Source: Gammaproteobacteria bacterium
GTDB taxonomy: Bacteria; Pseudomonadota; Gammaproteobacteria; Steroidobacterales; Rariloculaceae
Reading direction: 5' to 3'
Assembly (NCBI GenBank): GCA_036381015.1
Contig: DASVDR010000011.1
Location: 62,001 to 126,000, forward strand
Length of the DNA: 64,000 nucleotides
Every line of letters begins with the position of its first letter. The first letter of the stretch is position 1. The notes under the pieces are model-generated. The model ran no database searches. It was not told the origin of the DNA and saw only the letters and a list, made by a program, of their open reading frames with translations. The translations under genes and the position numbers were made by a program. Below, piece after piece: positions 52,683 to 61,277 of the stretch.

Positions 52683-54140
52683 ATGCGGTTGGTGATCGCC
52701 GGAGGCGGCCCCACGGGGTTGATGATGGCTGGCGAGCTGGCGTTGGCAGGGGTCGATGCGGCGATTGTCGAGCGGCGCGTCACGCAGGAGCTCGCCGGCT
52801 CGCGCGCGGGCGGCCTGCACTCGCGAACGATCGAAGTTCTCGAGCAACGTGGAATCGCTGATCGCTTCTTGTCCGCGGGGAAAGTCGCCCAGGTCGGCGG
52901 GTTCGCGTGGTTCCCTCTGGACATCAGCGACTTTCCCACGCGGCACCCCTACGGCCTCGCGCTGCGGCAGAACGAAATCGAGCGCATCCTCGCCGACTGG
53001 GTCGATGAGTTGGGAGTGCCGATCTACCGCGGGCGTGAAGTGACAGGGTTCGCGCAAGACGACACAGGGGTGCACGTGAACCTGTCCGACGGCCGTTCGC
53101 TGCGGGCGGATTATCTCGTCGGGTGCGACGGCGGGCGCAGCGTCGTCCGGAAAGCCGCCGGCATCGAGTTCCCCGGATGGGATCCGACGATCAGCAATCT
53201 GATCGCCGAAGTCGAGGTCGCGCAGGAGCCGGAATGGGGCTTACGCCGCGACGCTCTCGGTATTCATGGGTTGAGCAAGATGGAGGATGGCCGGCGGGTG
53301 CGGGTCCTCGTGACTGAAGAGAGCCACGCGGCGGCGGACGAGCCTACGCTGCGCGACCTGAGCGAAGCACTCATCGCGGTATACGGCACCGATTTCGGTG
53401 TCCACGCTCCCACGTGGATCTCGAGATTCACCGATATGGCCCGGCAGGCTGCTTCCTACCGCCAGGGACGCGTGCTGCTCGCCGGCGACGCCGCGCACGT
53501 GCACTACCCGACGGGCGGACAGGGCCTGAACATCGGTGTGCAGGATGCGGTGAACCTCGGGTGGAAGCTCGCTCAGGTCGTCAATAAGACGTCGCCCGAA
53601 AGTCTCCTGGATAGCTACCACGCCGAGCGGCATCCGGTCGGCGCACGCGTGCTGAAGAACACGATGGCGCAAGTCGCGCTGCTTCGCACGGACGACCGTA
53701 CCAACGCTTTGCGCGATATCGCTGCGAAGCTCGTAGGCATGGACGAGCCGCGCAAGTGGCTCGCCGCGATGATCTCCGGACTGGACGTTCACTACGACCT
53801 CGGCGAGGGGCATCCGCTGCTTGGTCGGCGCATGCCCGATCTCGACTTGGTTACCGCCGACGGTCCGGTGCGAGTCTCCACCCTCCTCTACGACGCTCGA
53901 CCGGTGCTGCTCAATCTCGATGAGCACTGCGGCTCCGAGATCGCGGGATGGGCCGATCGCGTTCGGCGGGTCGATGCCCGTTACGCAGGGTCCTGGCAGC
54001 TTCCGGTGCTCGGTCGGGTAACTCCGCCGACCGCGGTGGTAATTCGGCCGGACGGTTACGTGGCGTGGGTCGGAGACTCGACTCGGCAGGGCCTCACCGA
54101 CGCATTGACCACTTGGTTCGGACCGCCTGCTGCGGCGTAG
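52683..54140 (+). CDS. FAD-dependent monooxygenase (PHBH-type, Rox-like)
   Basis: 485 residues of the aromatic hydroxylase family: FAD motif VIAGGGPTGLMMAGELAL, GGLHSRTIEVLEQRG, the YLVGCDGGRSVVRKAAGI motif and LLAGDAAHVHYPTGGQGLN for FAD ribose and phosphate. The C-terminal 80 residues form a thioredoxin-like domain as in rifampicin monooxygenases and phenol hydroxylases. Substrate unknown; antibiotic or aromatic hydroxylation are options. ATG 52683 fits the first strand exactly. Confidence 0.88.
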   Translation: MRLVIAGGGPTGLMMAGELALAGVDAAIVERRVTQELAGSRAGGLHSRTIEVLEQRGIADRFLSAGKVAQVGGFAWFPLDISDFPTRHPYGLALRQNEIERILADWVDELGVPIYRGREVTGFAQDDTGVHVNLSDGRSLRADYLVGCDGGRSVVRKAAGIEFPGWDPTISNLIAEVEVAQEPEWGLRRDALGIHGLSKMEDGRRVRVLVTEESHAAADEPTLRDLSEALIAVYGTDFGVHAPTWISRFTDMARQAASYRQGRVLLAGDAAHVHYPTGGQGLNIGVQDAVNLGWKLAQVVNKTSPESLLDSYHAERHPVGARVLKNTMAQVALLRTDDRTNALRDIAAKLVGMDEPRKWLAAMISGLDVHYDLGEGHPLLGRRMPDLDLVTADGPVRVSTLLYDARPVLLNLDEHCGSEIAGWADRVRRVDARYAGSWQLPVLGRVTPPTAVVIRPDGYVAWVGDSTRQGLTDALTTWFGPPAAA

Positions 54141-54212
54141 TCCCGAGCCAACCGTGATGCTTGCCGCAGACGTTGGCGACGACGCGGGCCAAAGGGCCGA
54201 GTCCGGCGCCGC

Positions 54213-55868
54213 CTAGCGCAGCTCCGCCCAGGCTTCGGCGATCAGCACCGCCGAATCGCGCGCCGCGGAGTCGTAATAGGACACGAAGCGACGCGTCTCC
54301 TCGGCATCGTACGCCCGCAGGTTTTCGGCCCATCTGCGGCCGATCGACTGGAAAAGCAAACGAACCTCGATGCGAAGCGGCGCGGCGAGCTCGTCCGGAA
54401 GCGCCACTCGATAACGCACTCGGTCGCCGCCGGCCGAAAAGTCGTCGTCCGCCGCCGCAGCACCTTGCACGGCGACGTCGTGCGGCGCATTTTCCTTGTC
54501 GAACCCTTGCGGCAACAGCCGGTTGTCCTTCACGTATCGCACGCCCTTCAGCAGCCCGGTCGTCACGGCACCTTGCTCGTCGACCATGATCGGCTCGTAG
54601 ATTTGCACCTGATCGGCAGAGCGGATCTCGTCGTAGTGCGGCTCGTATCGGCTGCCGTCGAGATCGTTGTCGTTGCCGGCGATCGCGCCGTTTTCCTGCA
54701 TCGCGCCGGACTCGAACACCTTCGTGCCGCTCGCGTCGGTGACCGCGACGTGCAACCACGCACGCCGCGATGGATAAGCGGTCGGGAACTTGTGCCCGGC
54801 GAGATTCTCGACGACGACGTCGAAAGCGAGCGTTCGGCCGTCGATGCGCTCGGATTCGATTCCGACGCGCGCCGTCGACGACCTCAGGAACGCCTTCGTC
54901 CGGGCGATCTCCGCATCGAGCTCCTGCGGCAACGCGATGACTCCGAGCTCGCCGCGGCGCTTGTTCAAGATCCCAAGCATGAATGCGTTGCCGCCCTGAA
55001 AGACGTGCTGCGAGAAGTTCGGACGGGGCTGACCGAGCACGGACGTGATCGGAATGTCCTCGTCGAGCTCCGGCATGTGACAGCTCTGACAGCTCGACGT
55101 GTCGCGGTAGCTGCTGTTCAGCCACTCGATGTAGGGCACCTGCTCCGGCAGCTCCCCGATGACCTCACCCTGCTCGTTCAAAGGGCTCGTGTAGAGCGTG
55201 TGACAGGTTGCGCACACCTCGGATTGCTGCAAGTGCGTCGATTCGCTCGCCAGAAACCGCGCGGCCGAGCGCATCACGGCCTGCCGGCCCGGATCGACGT
55301 CATGAGGCCCGAAGATAGCGCGCTCCCCCGGGGGCAAGGTCGTGTCGATCACGAACCCGCCGTCGAAGCTCGCGTGCTCGCCGAGGTTGTCGCTTCTGAT
55401 CTGATGACAGACCGTGCACGAGACGCCGTCCATCGCGAGCTCGGCATAGGCGGCAGCCGGCGCGTCTGCCGCCGCGCCCGCGGCAGCGGCGGCCAGGTTG
55501 CGGAACACTTTCCCCTGCCCTCCTCCGACCGCCGACTCGAATCGCGCCATCGGCATGTGGCAGGTCGAGCACGTATCCTCGATCGCGGCCTGTGCCTCGG
55601 GATGATCCATCACTTCGCGTCGCACGCCGGCATGCCAATAGGGATCGCGCGCCGAGTTCGCCATGATCGATGCGCGCCAGTTGTAGCCGATCGAGACGTC
55701 CTCGCCCGATGAGCTCCGCAAGTTGCTATGGCAGGCGATGCACTGATCCGAGGTGAGGAAGTACCCGGACGGCATCTCTTCGACGTCCGATGCTTCCGTT
55801 TGGGCGTAGCATCGCAGCGCGAGAGTGACGAGTCCGACAACGCAAATGGAAATGATTTGCACGCGCAT
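54213..55868 (-). CDS. Periplasmic pentaheme cytochrome c
   Basis: 551 residues with a signal peptide (ISICVVGLVTLALRCYAQ) and five CxxCH motifs: CIACH (43-47), CSTCH (100-104), CTVCH (151-155), CATCH (219-223) and CQSCH (260-264). After residue 280 no heme motifs remain; that half is beta-rich (VVENLAGHKFPTAYPSRRAW), suggesting a binding or docking domain. It may shuttle electrons or reduce a nitrogen or other substrate; the family is not one I can name. Divergent from the cytochrome-barrel gene across 152 bases. Confidence 0.88.
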   Translation of the reverse strand: MRVQIISICVVGLVTLALRCYAQTEASDVEEMPSGYFLTSDQCIACHSNLRSSSGEDVSIGYNWRASIMANSARDPYWHAGVRREVMDHPEAQAAIEDTCSTCHMPMARFESAVGGGQGKVFRNLAAAAAGAAADAPAAAYAELAMDGVSCTVCHQIRSDNLGEHASFDGGFVIDTTLPPGERAIFGPHDVDPGRQAVMRSAARFLASESTHLQQSEVCATCHTLYTSPLNEQGEVIGELPEQVPYIEWLNSSYRDTSSCQSCHMPELDEDIPITSVLGQPRPNFSQHVFQGGNAFMLGILNKRRGELGVIALPQELDAEIARTKAFLRSSTARVGIESERIDGRTLAFDVVVENLAGHKFPTAYPSRRAWLHVAVTDASGTKVFESGAMQENGAIAGNDNDLDGSRYEPHYDEIRSADQVQIYEPIMVDEQGAVTTGLLKGVRYVKDNRLLPQGFDKENAPHDVAVQGAAAADDDFSAGGDRVRYRVALPDELAAPLRIEVRLLFQSIGRRWAENLRAYDAEETRRFVSYYDSAARDSAVLIAEAWAELR

Positions 55869-56020
55869 GTATTCGTTGCCGCTCTCGTTTTCGTGCTGAC
55901 ACCACTATACTTGCCGTCGAGCGCGTGGCAACGGATGGTTGCAGGCGCCTTCACTCGACTCCCGCGCGAGCCACCTACCCTCTTCGCATGGGATGCAAGG
56001 CCGTATCCATAAAGCACGCT

Positions 56021-57136
56021 ATGAAGCCGCAGGTTTTCGTAGTGCGAATCACGATCGCCGCTGTTTCCGTATTTCTTGCATCGATCGTCGGATTGTCGGC
56101 GTCGGCCCAAACACGCAGCGGCGCCGAAACGTATGAAGCCGCATGCGCGGCCTGCCACGGCAGCGACGGCCGAGGCCTCGCACAGAGCCAGCTTGCGTTC
56201 CCGACGCCCGTGCCTGATTTCACGGACTGCGACTTCGCCTCCCGGGAGCCCGATGCGGACTGGTTCGCGATCACGCACGAAGGCGGGCCGATCAGAGGCT
56301 TCGACCGGATGATGCCCGCCTTCGGCGAGGCGCTGACCGACGAGGAGATTCAGAGCGCGCTCGACCACATCAGGACGATGTGCCGCGATCCGAGCTGGCC
56401 CCGCGGGGAGCTCAACATGACGCGCGCGCTTTTCACCGAGAAGGCGTTTCCGGAGGACGAGGCGGTGATCACGACGACGGTCGTGACCGAAGGTCGTAAC
56501 TCGCTCGCGCACAAATTCCTTTGGGAGCAGCGCTTCGGCCCGCGTAATCAGATCGAAATCGCTCTGCCGCTGATCCGCGCCGACGTCGGCGACCCGCTCG
56601 GCACCGAAAGCGGCGCCGGCGATCTCGCTGTCGGCGTCAAGCACACGCTGCGTCACAGCCTCGAGCGTGGCTCGATTCTGGCGATCGGCGGCGAGCTAGC
56701 GCTGCCGACCGGCGACGAGGCCAAAGGCTTCGGCACCAGCACGACCGTCTTCGAGCCGTACGTCGCGTTCGGCAAGCTCTTGCCGCGCGACGCATTCGTG
56801 CAGCTTCAGGCGCTCGCGGAGCTCCCCGCGGACAGCGCGCTCGAAGACGAGATCGCCGTGCGCGGGGCGTTCGGCCGCACGTGGACGCGCGACGGAGGCT
56901 TCGGCCGCGCGTGGACGCCGATCATGGAAGTCCTCGCGGCGCGCGAGCTCGACGGTGGGGCCGACATCGAGTGGGACGTCGTTCCCCAGTTCCAGGTCAC
57001 GCTGAATACGCGTCAGCATGTGATGGCGGCGGCGGGCTTCCGCCTTCCTGTGACGAACCGCTCCGAGCGCGAGACGGAGCTCGTCTTCTACCTGCTTTGG
57101 GACTGGTTCGACGGCGGCGTGCTCGAAGGCTGGTAG
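56021..57136 (+). CDS. Monoheme cytochrome c fused to an outer-membrane beta-barrel-like domain
   Basis: 371 residues. A signal peptide (AAVSVFLASIVGLSASAQ) leads to a class I cytochrome c domain (about 32-120) with CAACH at 42-46 and a probable Met ligand in GFDRMMPAFGEAL. From about 130 to the C terminus the sequence alternates like a barrel (IEIALPLIRADVG, SILAIGGELALPTGDEAKG, VTLNTRQHVMAAAGFRLPV, ELVFYLLWDWFDG), similar to phenol-degradation MetA-type barrels. A heme domain joined to a barrel suggests electron passage at the outer membrane. Divergent from the pentaheme gene. Confidence 0.8.
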   Translation: MKPQVFVVRITIAAVSVFLASIVGLSASAQTRSGAETYEAACAACHGSDGRGLAQSQLAFPTPVPDFTDCDFASREPDADWFAITHEGGPIRGFDRMMPAFGEALTDEEIQSALDHIRTMCRDPSWPRGELNMTRALFTEKAFPEDEAVITTTVVTEGRNSLAHKFLWEQRFGPRNQIEIALPLIRADVGDPLGTESGAGDLAVGVKHTLRHSLERGSILAIGGELALPTGDEAKGFGTSTTVFEPYVAFGKLLPRDAFVQLQALAELPADSALEDEIAVRGAFGRTWTRDGGFGRAWTPIMEVLAARELDGGADIEWDVVPQFQVTLNTRQHVMAAAGFRLPVTNRSERETELVFYLLWDWFDGGVLEGW

Positions 57137-57157
57137 GCCTTCAGCCGTCGCCGCGGC

Positions 57158-57961
57158 TCACGCGCTCGGGCCTGCCGCGTTGTGCGCAATGAGCATCACG
57201 AGCTTGTAGGAAGGGGCCATCGAAGGCCGCAAGGTCAGCTGCTCGTAGGCCAGGCGGCCATACCGAGGGTGTTGGAACGTCCGGAGCCCGCCTTCCCGCT
57301 CGAGGACCGCGTGATCGTCCCAAAGCGCCCCGAAAGTGTCGCTCTCGGATTTGAGCTCGCGGACCAGCTGAGCGATTTCCTCATCCTCACCGAGCCGCGA
57401 CGTGTCCGCGCGGAACTCCGCGATCAGGCGGCGAGCTCGCTGACGCCAGTCGCAAATCAGCTCGCGAGCGCTCGGCTCGAGAAAAACGTAGCGCAACAGA
57501 TTCCGCTCCGGCCCGCCGAGCCAAGGCTCGAATAACGTCTCGGCCGCCGCGTTCCACCCGCACGCGCGCCAGGCGCGATCGAGCAGATACGCGGGCGTCG
57601 CCACCACATCGAGGGCGGCGACGAGGGCCGACGGGGGCGCCTCAGCAGATGCGTCGCTAGCTTGCGGATCGCGCTTCTCCGCGAGCTCGAACAGATAGGC
57701 GCGCTCGGTCGACGTCAAACGAAGCGCATCGGCGATGCGCGCGAGCGCGTGCGGCGACGCGGACACGCTTCTGCCCTGCTCGATCCACGTGTACCAGGTC
57801 GGGCTCAGACCGGCGAGCAGTGCGACTTCCTCGCGCCTCAAGCCCGGAGTCCGACGCCGGACGAAGCTTTCAGGCAAGCCTGCGTCGCTCGGCGCGAGCC
57901 GCTCGCGTCGCGCGCGGAGAAACTCGCCGAGCCGGCGACGGCGATCGCTCTTCTGACGCAT
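57158..57961 (-). CDS. MmyB-type helix-turn-helix regulator
   Basis: 267 residues. N-terminal HTH (about 1-75) with the hallmark RRRTPGLRREEVALLAGLS and TWYTWIEQGR, followed by the MmyB-like PAS-type ligand domain (AYLLDRAWRACGWNAAAETLF, LRYVFLEPSARELI, YEQLTLRPS; some partly quoted). Such regulators commonly control a divergent reductase or methyltransferase gene; here the neighbour is a methyltransferase starting 115 bases away. Ligand may be a fatty acid or other small hydrophobic molecule. Confidence 0.9.
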   Translation of the reverse strand: MRQKSDRRRRLGEFLRARRERLAPSDAGLPESFVRRRTPGLRREEVALLAGLSPTWYTWIEQGRSVSASPHALARIADALRLTSTERAYLFELAEKRDPQASDASAEAPPSALVAALDVVATPAYLLDRAWRACGWNAAAETLFEPWLGGPERNLLRYVFLEPSARELICDWRQRARRLIAEFRADTSRLGEDEEIAQLVRELKSESDTFGALWDDHAVLEREGGLRTFQHPRYGRLAYEQLTLRPSMAPSYKLVMLIAHNAAGPSA

Positions 57962-57975
57962 CCCGGGAGTTTTTA

Positions 57976-58019
57976 TACCAGGATAACCACGCGTCTTGTA
58001 CCAGTTTATTCGGCTGGTA
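57976..58019. promoter_or_regulatory. TACCAG/CTGGTA operator-like sites between regulator and methyltransferase
   Basis: TACCAG at 57976-57981 and 57999-58004 and its complement CTGGTA at 58014-58019 form an inverted pair with a 9-base spacer plus an extra half site 23 bp away. They lie in an AT-richer divergent promoter region, a natural place for MmyB-type regulator binding. Confidence 0.55.
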
Positions 58020-58076
58020 ATGCTTCCGCCCGGGCCTTACGACAGGCCCCTCGTCTCACCTCCTGAGGAGCTTTGC

Positions 58077-58835
58077 ATGAGCAACGACCACCACGATTTC
58101 GTCGCGCGGGAATACGGACCGCGCGCGAACGCTTACGTCGAAAGCCGCGTTCACGCCGCGGGCGAGGATCTCGATCGTATCGAGGCGTTGGTACGCGGCC
58201 GGCCGGACGCTCGAGTGCTCGATCTCGGCAGCGGCGGCGGCCACGTGAGTCTGCGGGTGGCGCCGCATGTCGCCGAGGTCGTGGCGAGCGACTTGTCCGT
58301 CGAGATGCTCGAAACCGTGCGGCGCGCGGCAACCGAGCGTGGTTTCGAGCACATCAGCGTCCGACGCTGCGCCGCGGAACGACTGCCGTTCGCGGACGAT
58401 TCATTCGATATCGTGCTGTCCCGATTCAGCACGCATCACTGGAGCGATCTCGACGCGGGTCTTCGCGAGGCGCGGCGGGTCCTTAAGGCCGACGGGCTTG
58501 CGGTCTTCGTCGACTCCGTCTCGCCCGGTCGTCCCCTGCTCGACACGCACCTTCAGGCCGTCGAGGTGCTGCGCGACGCGACTCACGTTCGCAGCTACGC
58601 CGCCGACGAGTGGCTGGCCGCGCTCTCTCGCGCGGGCTTCGTCGTGACGTCGATGAGCTCGAGAAGGCTTCGGATCGAGTTTTCTCCCTGGATCGCGCGC
58701 ACCGCTACGCCGGAGCTGCATGCTCGTGCGATCCGCTCGCTCCAAACGCGCGCCCCAGCCGAGGTGCGCACGCACTTCGGGATCGAAGCGGACGGCAGCT
58801 TCATGCTCGAAACGCTGCTGCTCGAAGTCCGGTAG
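58077..58835 (+). CDS. Class I SAM-dependent methyltransferase (UbiE/YcgJ-like)
   Basis: 252 residues. SAM motif I VLDLGSGGGHVSLRVAPHV, motif II ASDLSVEMLETV, LPFADDSFDIVLSRFSTHHW and REARRVLKADGLAVFVD are those of the UbiE/YcgJ group. Substrate unknown; small-molecule methylation likely. ATG 58077 with GAGGAG upstream. Probably controlled by the divergent MmyB-type regulator. Confidence 0.9.
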   Translation: MSNDHHDFVAREYGPRANAYVESRVHAAGEDLDRIEALVRGRPDARVLDLGSGGGHVSLRVAPHVAEVVASDLSVEMLETVRRAATERGFEHISVRRCAAERLPFADDSFDIVLSRFSTHHWSDLDAGLREARRVLKADGLAVFVDSVSPGRPLLDTHLQAVEVLRDATHVRSYAADEWLAALSRAGFVVTSMSSRRLRIEFSPWIARTATPELHARAIRSLQTRAPAEVRTHFGIEADGSFMLETLLLEVR

Positions 58836-59246
58836 ATCGGCTCGCTGCCCCCGATCGGAGTGCCTCTTCCCGTGGCGAAATGATTCCACTTCTGCCCGGC
58901 TCGGCCGCGTCTCCCGCCGCCCTGCGGCGTAGGCAATCCTACGGGTGTCTCCAGCGGCAACGCCCCAAAGGCACGCGCACGCGATTACTGCCGCCCTTTC
59001 ACGACACCCTGCTCGCGCCACTCCAGCGGCGTATTCCCACGCTTCGTCGTAACTGCTCGGCAGAGTAGTGTCGGGCAGGGGTAACACATTCGCTGCCGGC
59101 GCAGGCCGCGCTGACCGCGCGATCGCCGCCGAAACCGCGTAATTCCACGCGAAACGACGCGATGGCACACGGCTTGCAGTGAGCTTCGCGACGGAAGCCG
59201 GAGTGCTTTCCGAACTGCAAACGCCAACGACATGGAGAAGTGACAG
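58836..59246. other. Intergenic stretch before the EF-hand gene
   Basis: No gene supported in 411 bases. It should hold the promoter of the EF-hand gene, but no convincing hexamer pair stands out. A KOPS-like GGGCAGGG lies at 59073-59080. Confidence 0.4.
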
Positions 59247-59480
59247 ATGAAGACGAAGCTTTCGATCGCCCTCTTGGGTCTCGGCTTTGCCGGTGCTGCG
59301 TTCGCGCAGGCGCCCTCCTTCGAGGAGGTCGATGCCAACATGGACGGCTCGATCAGCCAGGAAGAGGCTGCGGCAGTCGAGGGTCTGGACTTCACGACGG
59401 CCGATGCGAACCAGGACGGCTCGCTGGATCAGGCCGAGTATCAGGCCGCGACGAGCGGCGGTGGCGGCGCCCCGCAGTAA
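59247..59480 (+). CDS. Small secreted EF-hand calcium-binding protein
   Basis: 77 residues. Signal peptide (LSIALLGLGFAGAAFAQ), then two EF-hand loops: DANMDGSISQEE and DANQDGSLDQAE, both with Asp at 1, 3 and 5 and Glu at 12. The mature protein is only about 56 residues, a minimal EF-hand pair for periplasmic or extracellular calcium binding. A strong terminator follows. Confidence 0.88.
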   Translation: MKTKLSIALLGLGFAGAAFAQAPSFEEVDANMDGSISQEEAAAVEGLDFTTADANQDGSLDQAEYQAATSGGGGAPQ

Positions 59481-59550
59481 GCTGCGAGTCCGCCGGGGCG
59501 GGAGGGTCGCATCGCGGGTCTTCCGTCCATTTCTCCATCAATGAGGAGGG

Positions 59551-59583
59551 CGCACCGGCTTCGGCCGGTGCGTCTTTTTTTTT
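59551..59583 (+). terminator. Rho-independent terminator after the EF-hand gene
   Basis: CGCACCGGC and GCCGGTGCG form a perfect 9-bp stem with a TTCG tetraloop, followed by TC and nine T residues. Confidence 0.93.
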
Positions 59584-59645
59584 CGTCGGCGTCCGTCGCC
59601 ACCCCGCGAGAGAGGAATGACTCCACGACGCGGACTCGAGAAATC

Positions 59646-60050
59646 TTATCGGGGCTCACCCTCACCCACTTCGTTGACACACGTAAGGTATCGATAGGCC
59701 ATTACCGCAAGCTCGAATGCAAATCTTTCCGGATTTTCGAGGAAGGGCGACGACGCATCGTCGTGGAGCAGCGGGCCGAGCAGCATGAAGTTGTAGACAC
59801 AAGCCATAAAGTGAGCGGCCGTATCCGGGTCGCGAACGCGAACCTGATCCGCTCGCCTCAACAGAAACTCCGTCGCGTCCCGGTTGCTGAAGCGCTGGTA
59901 GATCGTCGCGGCCGGAGTGCCGGCCTCCGCGGCCAGATCGGCGACGCTGATGGCGGAAAACGGCCTTTTCTGCAGCAGCCTATCCATGGCGGCGAGAATT
60001 CGATCGCGCTTCTCGCGCGACCGGTGCTGACTCGCCGGCTTCGCTCGCAT
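59646..60050 (-). CDS. Short TetR/AcrR-family protein
   Basis: 134 residues, well below the usual 190-210. The N-terminal HTH is intact (RDRILAAMDRLLQKRPFSAISVADLAAEAGTPAATIYQRF, partly quoted). After SNRDA the sequence jumps to TEFLLRRADQVRVRDPDTAA, so roughly 60 residues of the ligand domain appear missing, and the remainder matches the last helices. It may be a deleted, possibly non-responsive repressor. A Fur-box-like element lies 12 bases upstream of its start. Confidence 0.75.
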   Translation of the reverse strand: MRAKPASQHRSREKRDRILAAMDRLLQKRPFSAISVADLAAEAGTPAATIYQRFSNRDATEFLLRRADQVRVRDPDTAAHFMACVYNFMLLGPLLHDDASSPFLENPERFAFELAVMAYRYLTCVNEVGEGEPR

Positions 60051-60061
60051 CGGGGCTTCTC

Positions 60062-60080
60062 ATGAATGTGAATCATTTTC
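60062..60080. promoter_or_regulatory. Fur-box-like site upstream of the TetR-family gene
   Basis: ATGAATGTGAATCATTTTC matches the 19-base Fur consensus (GATAATGATAATCATTATC) at 13 positions, 9 of 10 in the right half. It sits 12 bases before the TetR-type start in an AT-rich patch. Confidence 0.5.
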
Positions 60081-60392
60081 ATCTTACGTGAGGCATCCCA
60101 TCGCAAGCGAGCGCCTCCCTCGACGGAACGCGCGAGCGCATACGTCGACAGCGGCGCCCCGCTCGCCCGGGTGCTCGAGCGCGCTTCGGCCCGAAAACGA
60201 CCGCTACGCGGGCGCAGTGGAGGCCGTCGCGATCGGACTCCGGGCTCCGGCGCCCGAGGGTCGTCTTCCGGTTCCGCGGCTTGCGGCCTCCGCTCGCGGC
60301 CTCCGTTATAGTCTTCGCAACGTGCGGGCAGACCCGTCGTTCAGCGAGGCCGTCGCTGTCGAGAGCTTCGCGCTGCGATCCGAGGGTACGTG
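60081..60392. other. Intergenic stretch between the TetR-type gene and modA
   Basis: About 310 bases with no supported gene. No molybdate-box or clear promoter was recognised before modA. Confidence 0.35.
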
Positions 60393-61277
60393 ATGTCAAG
60401 GTCGCCTTTTTTCTTCGGCGCGCGGGCCGGCAGCCGAGGCGCGCTCCGGCGCACGCTGCGCTGCGGCGCGCTGCTCGGTCTCGTGCTCGCGCTCGTGTCG
60501 GCGCCGCTCGCGGCCGAGACCGTCACGGTGGCCGTCGCGGCGAACTTCGTGACGCCGTTGCAGGCGCTCGCAGCGGAGTTCGAGTCGGCCTCTGGGCACG
60601 AGCTCACGGCCGTGCCGGGCTCGACCGGTCAGCTCTATGCGCAGATCGTGAACGGCGCGCCGTTCGACGTGCTCCTCGCCGCCGACCAGGAGCGCCCGCG
60701 ACGCCTGGTGGACGAGGGCCGCGCGGACCGCGCATCCCTTTTCACGTACGCCGTGGGCCGCCTCGTGCTCTGGACGCGAGATCCCGAATTTCGGGCCGGA
60801 CTCGCGCTCGAGACGCTGCGGCGCGACGACTACCGCTGGCTCGCGATCGCACAGCCCGACCTGGCGCCGTACGGTGCCGCGGCTCGTCAAGTGCTTCGCG
60901 AGATGTCGCTGTGGGAGGCGCTACAGGGACGCATCGTCTTCGGGCCGAACATCGGGCAAACGTTCGCGATGGCCGAGACCGGCAACGCGGAGCTCGCGCT
61001 CGTCGCGCTCTCGCAGGCACTCGCCTACGACGGCGAGGCCGCGCATGTCGTCGTGCCGCCGGAGCTCCACGAGCCGATTCGCCAGGACGCAGTCCTGTTG
61101 ACCCGCGCGACAGGCAATCGTGCGGCCGTCGAGTTCCTCGCCTTTCTCGAGTCGCCCGACGCCGAGAAGATCATCGAGCGCTTCGGATACCTCTCCGAGC
61201 CGAACAGGAACGCATCGCCGAGTTCCCGCTCGGCTCAGCGCGGCTTGCGGAAATGGAGGATGCCCCAGGCGAGATGA
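60393..61277 (+). CDS. modA: ModA-type molybdate-binding periplasmic protein
   Basis: 294 residues. Signal peptide (GLVLALVSAPLAAETVTV), then VAVAANFVTPLQALAAEF, the oxyanion-binding PGSTGQLYAQIVNGAPFDVLLAAD region and VFGPNIGQTFAMAETGNAELALVALSQA (partly quoted). The C-terminal 30 residues after GYLSEPN are Arg/Ser-rich, lie partly antisense to the next gene (43-base overlap) and do not look native. No modB or modC follows, so partners must be elsewhere. Confidence 0.85.
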   Translation: MSRSPFFFGARAGSRGALRRTLRCGALLGLVLALVSAPLAAETVTVAVAANFVTPLQALAAEFESASGHELTAVPGSTGQLYAQIVNGAPFDVLLAADQERPRRLVDEGRADRASLFTYAVGRLVLWTRDPEFRAGLALETLRRDDYRWLAIAQPDLAPYGAAARQVLREMSLWEALQGRIVFGPNIGQTFAMAETGNAELALVALSQALAYDGEAAHVVVPPELHEPIRQDAVLLTRATGNRAAVEFLAFLESPDAEKIIERFGYLSEPNRNASPSSRSAQRGLRKWRMPQAR

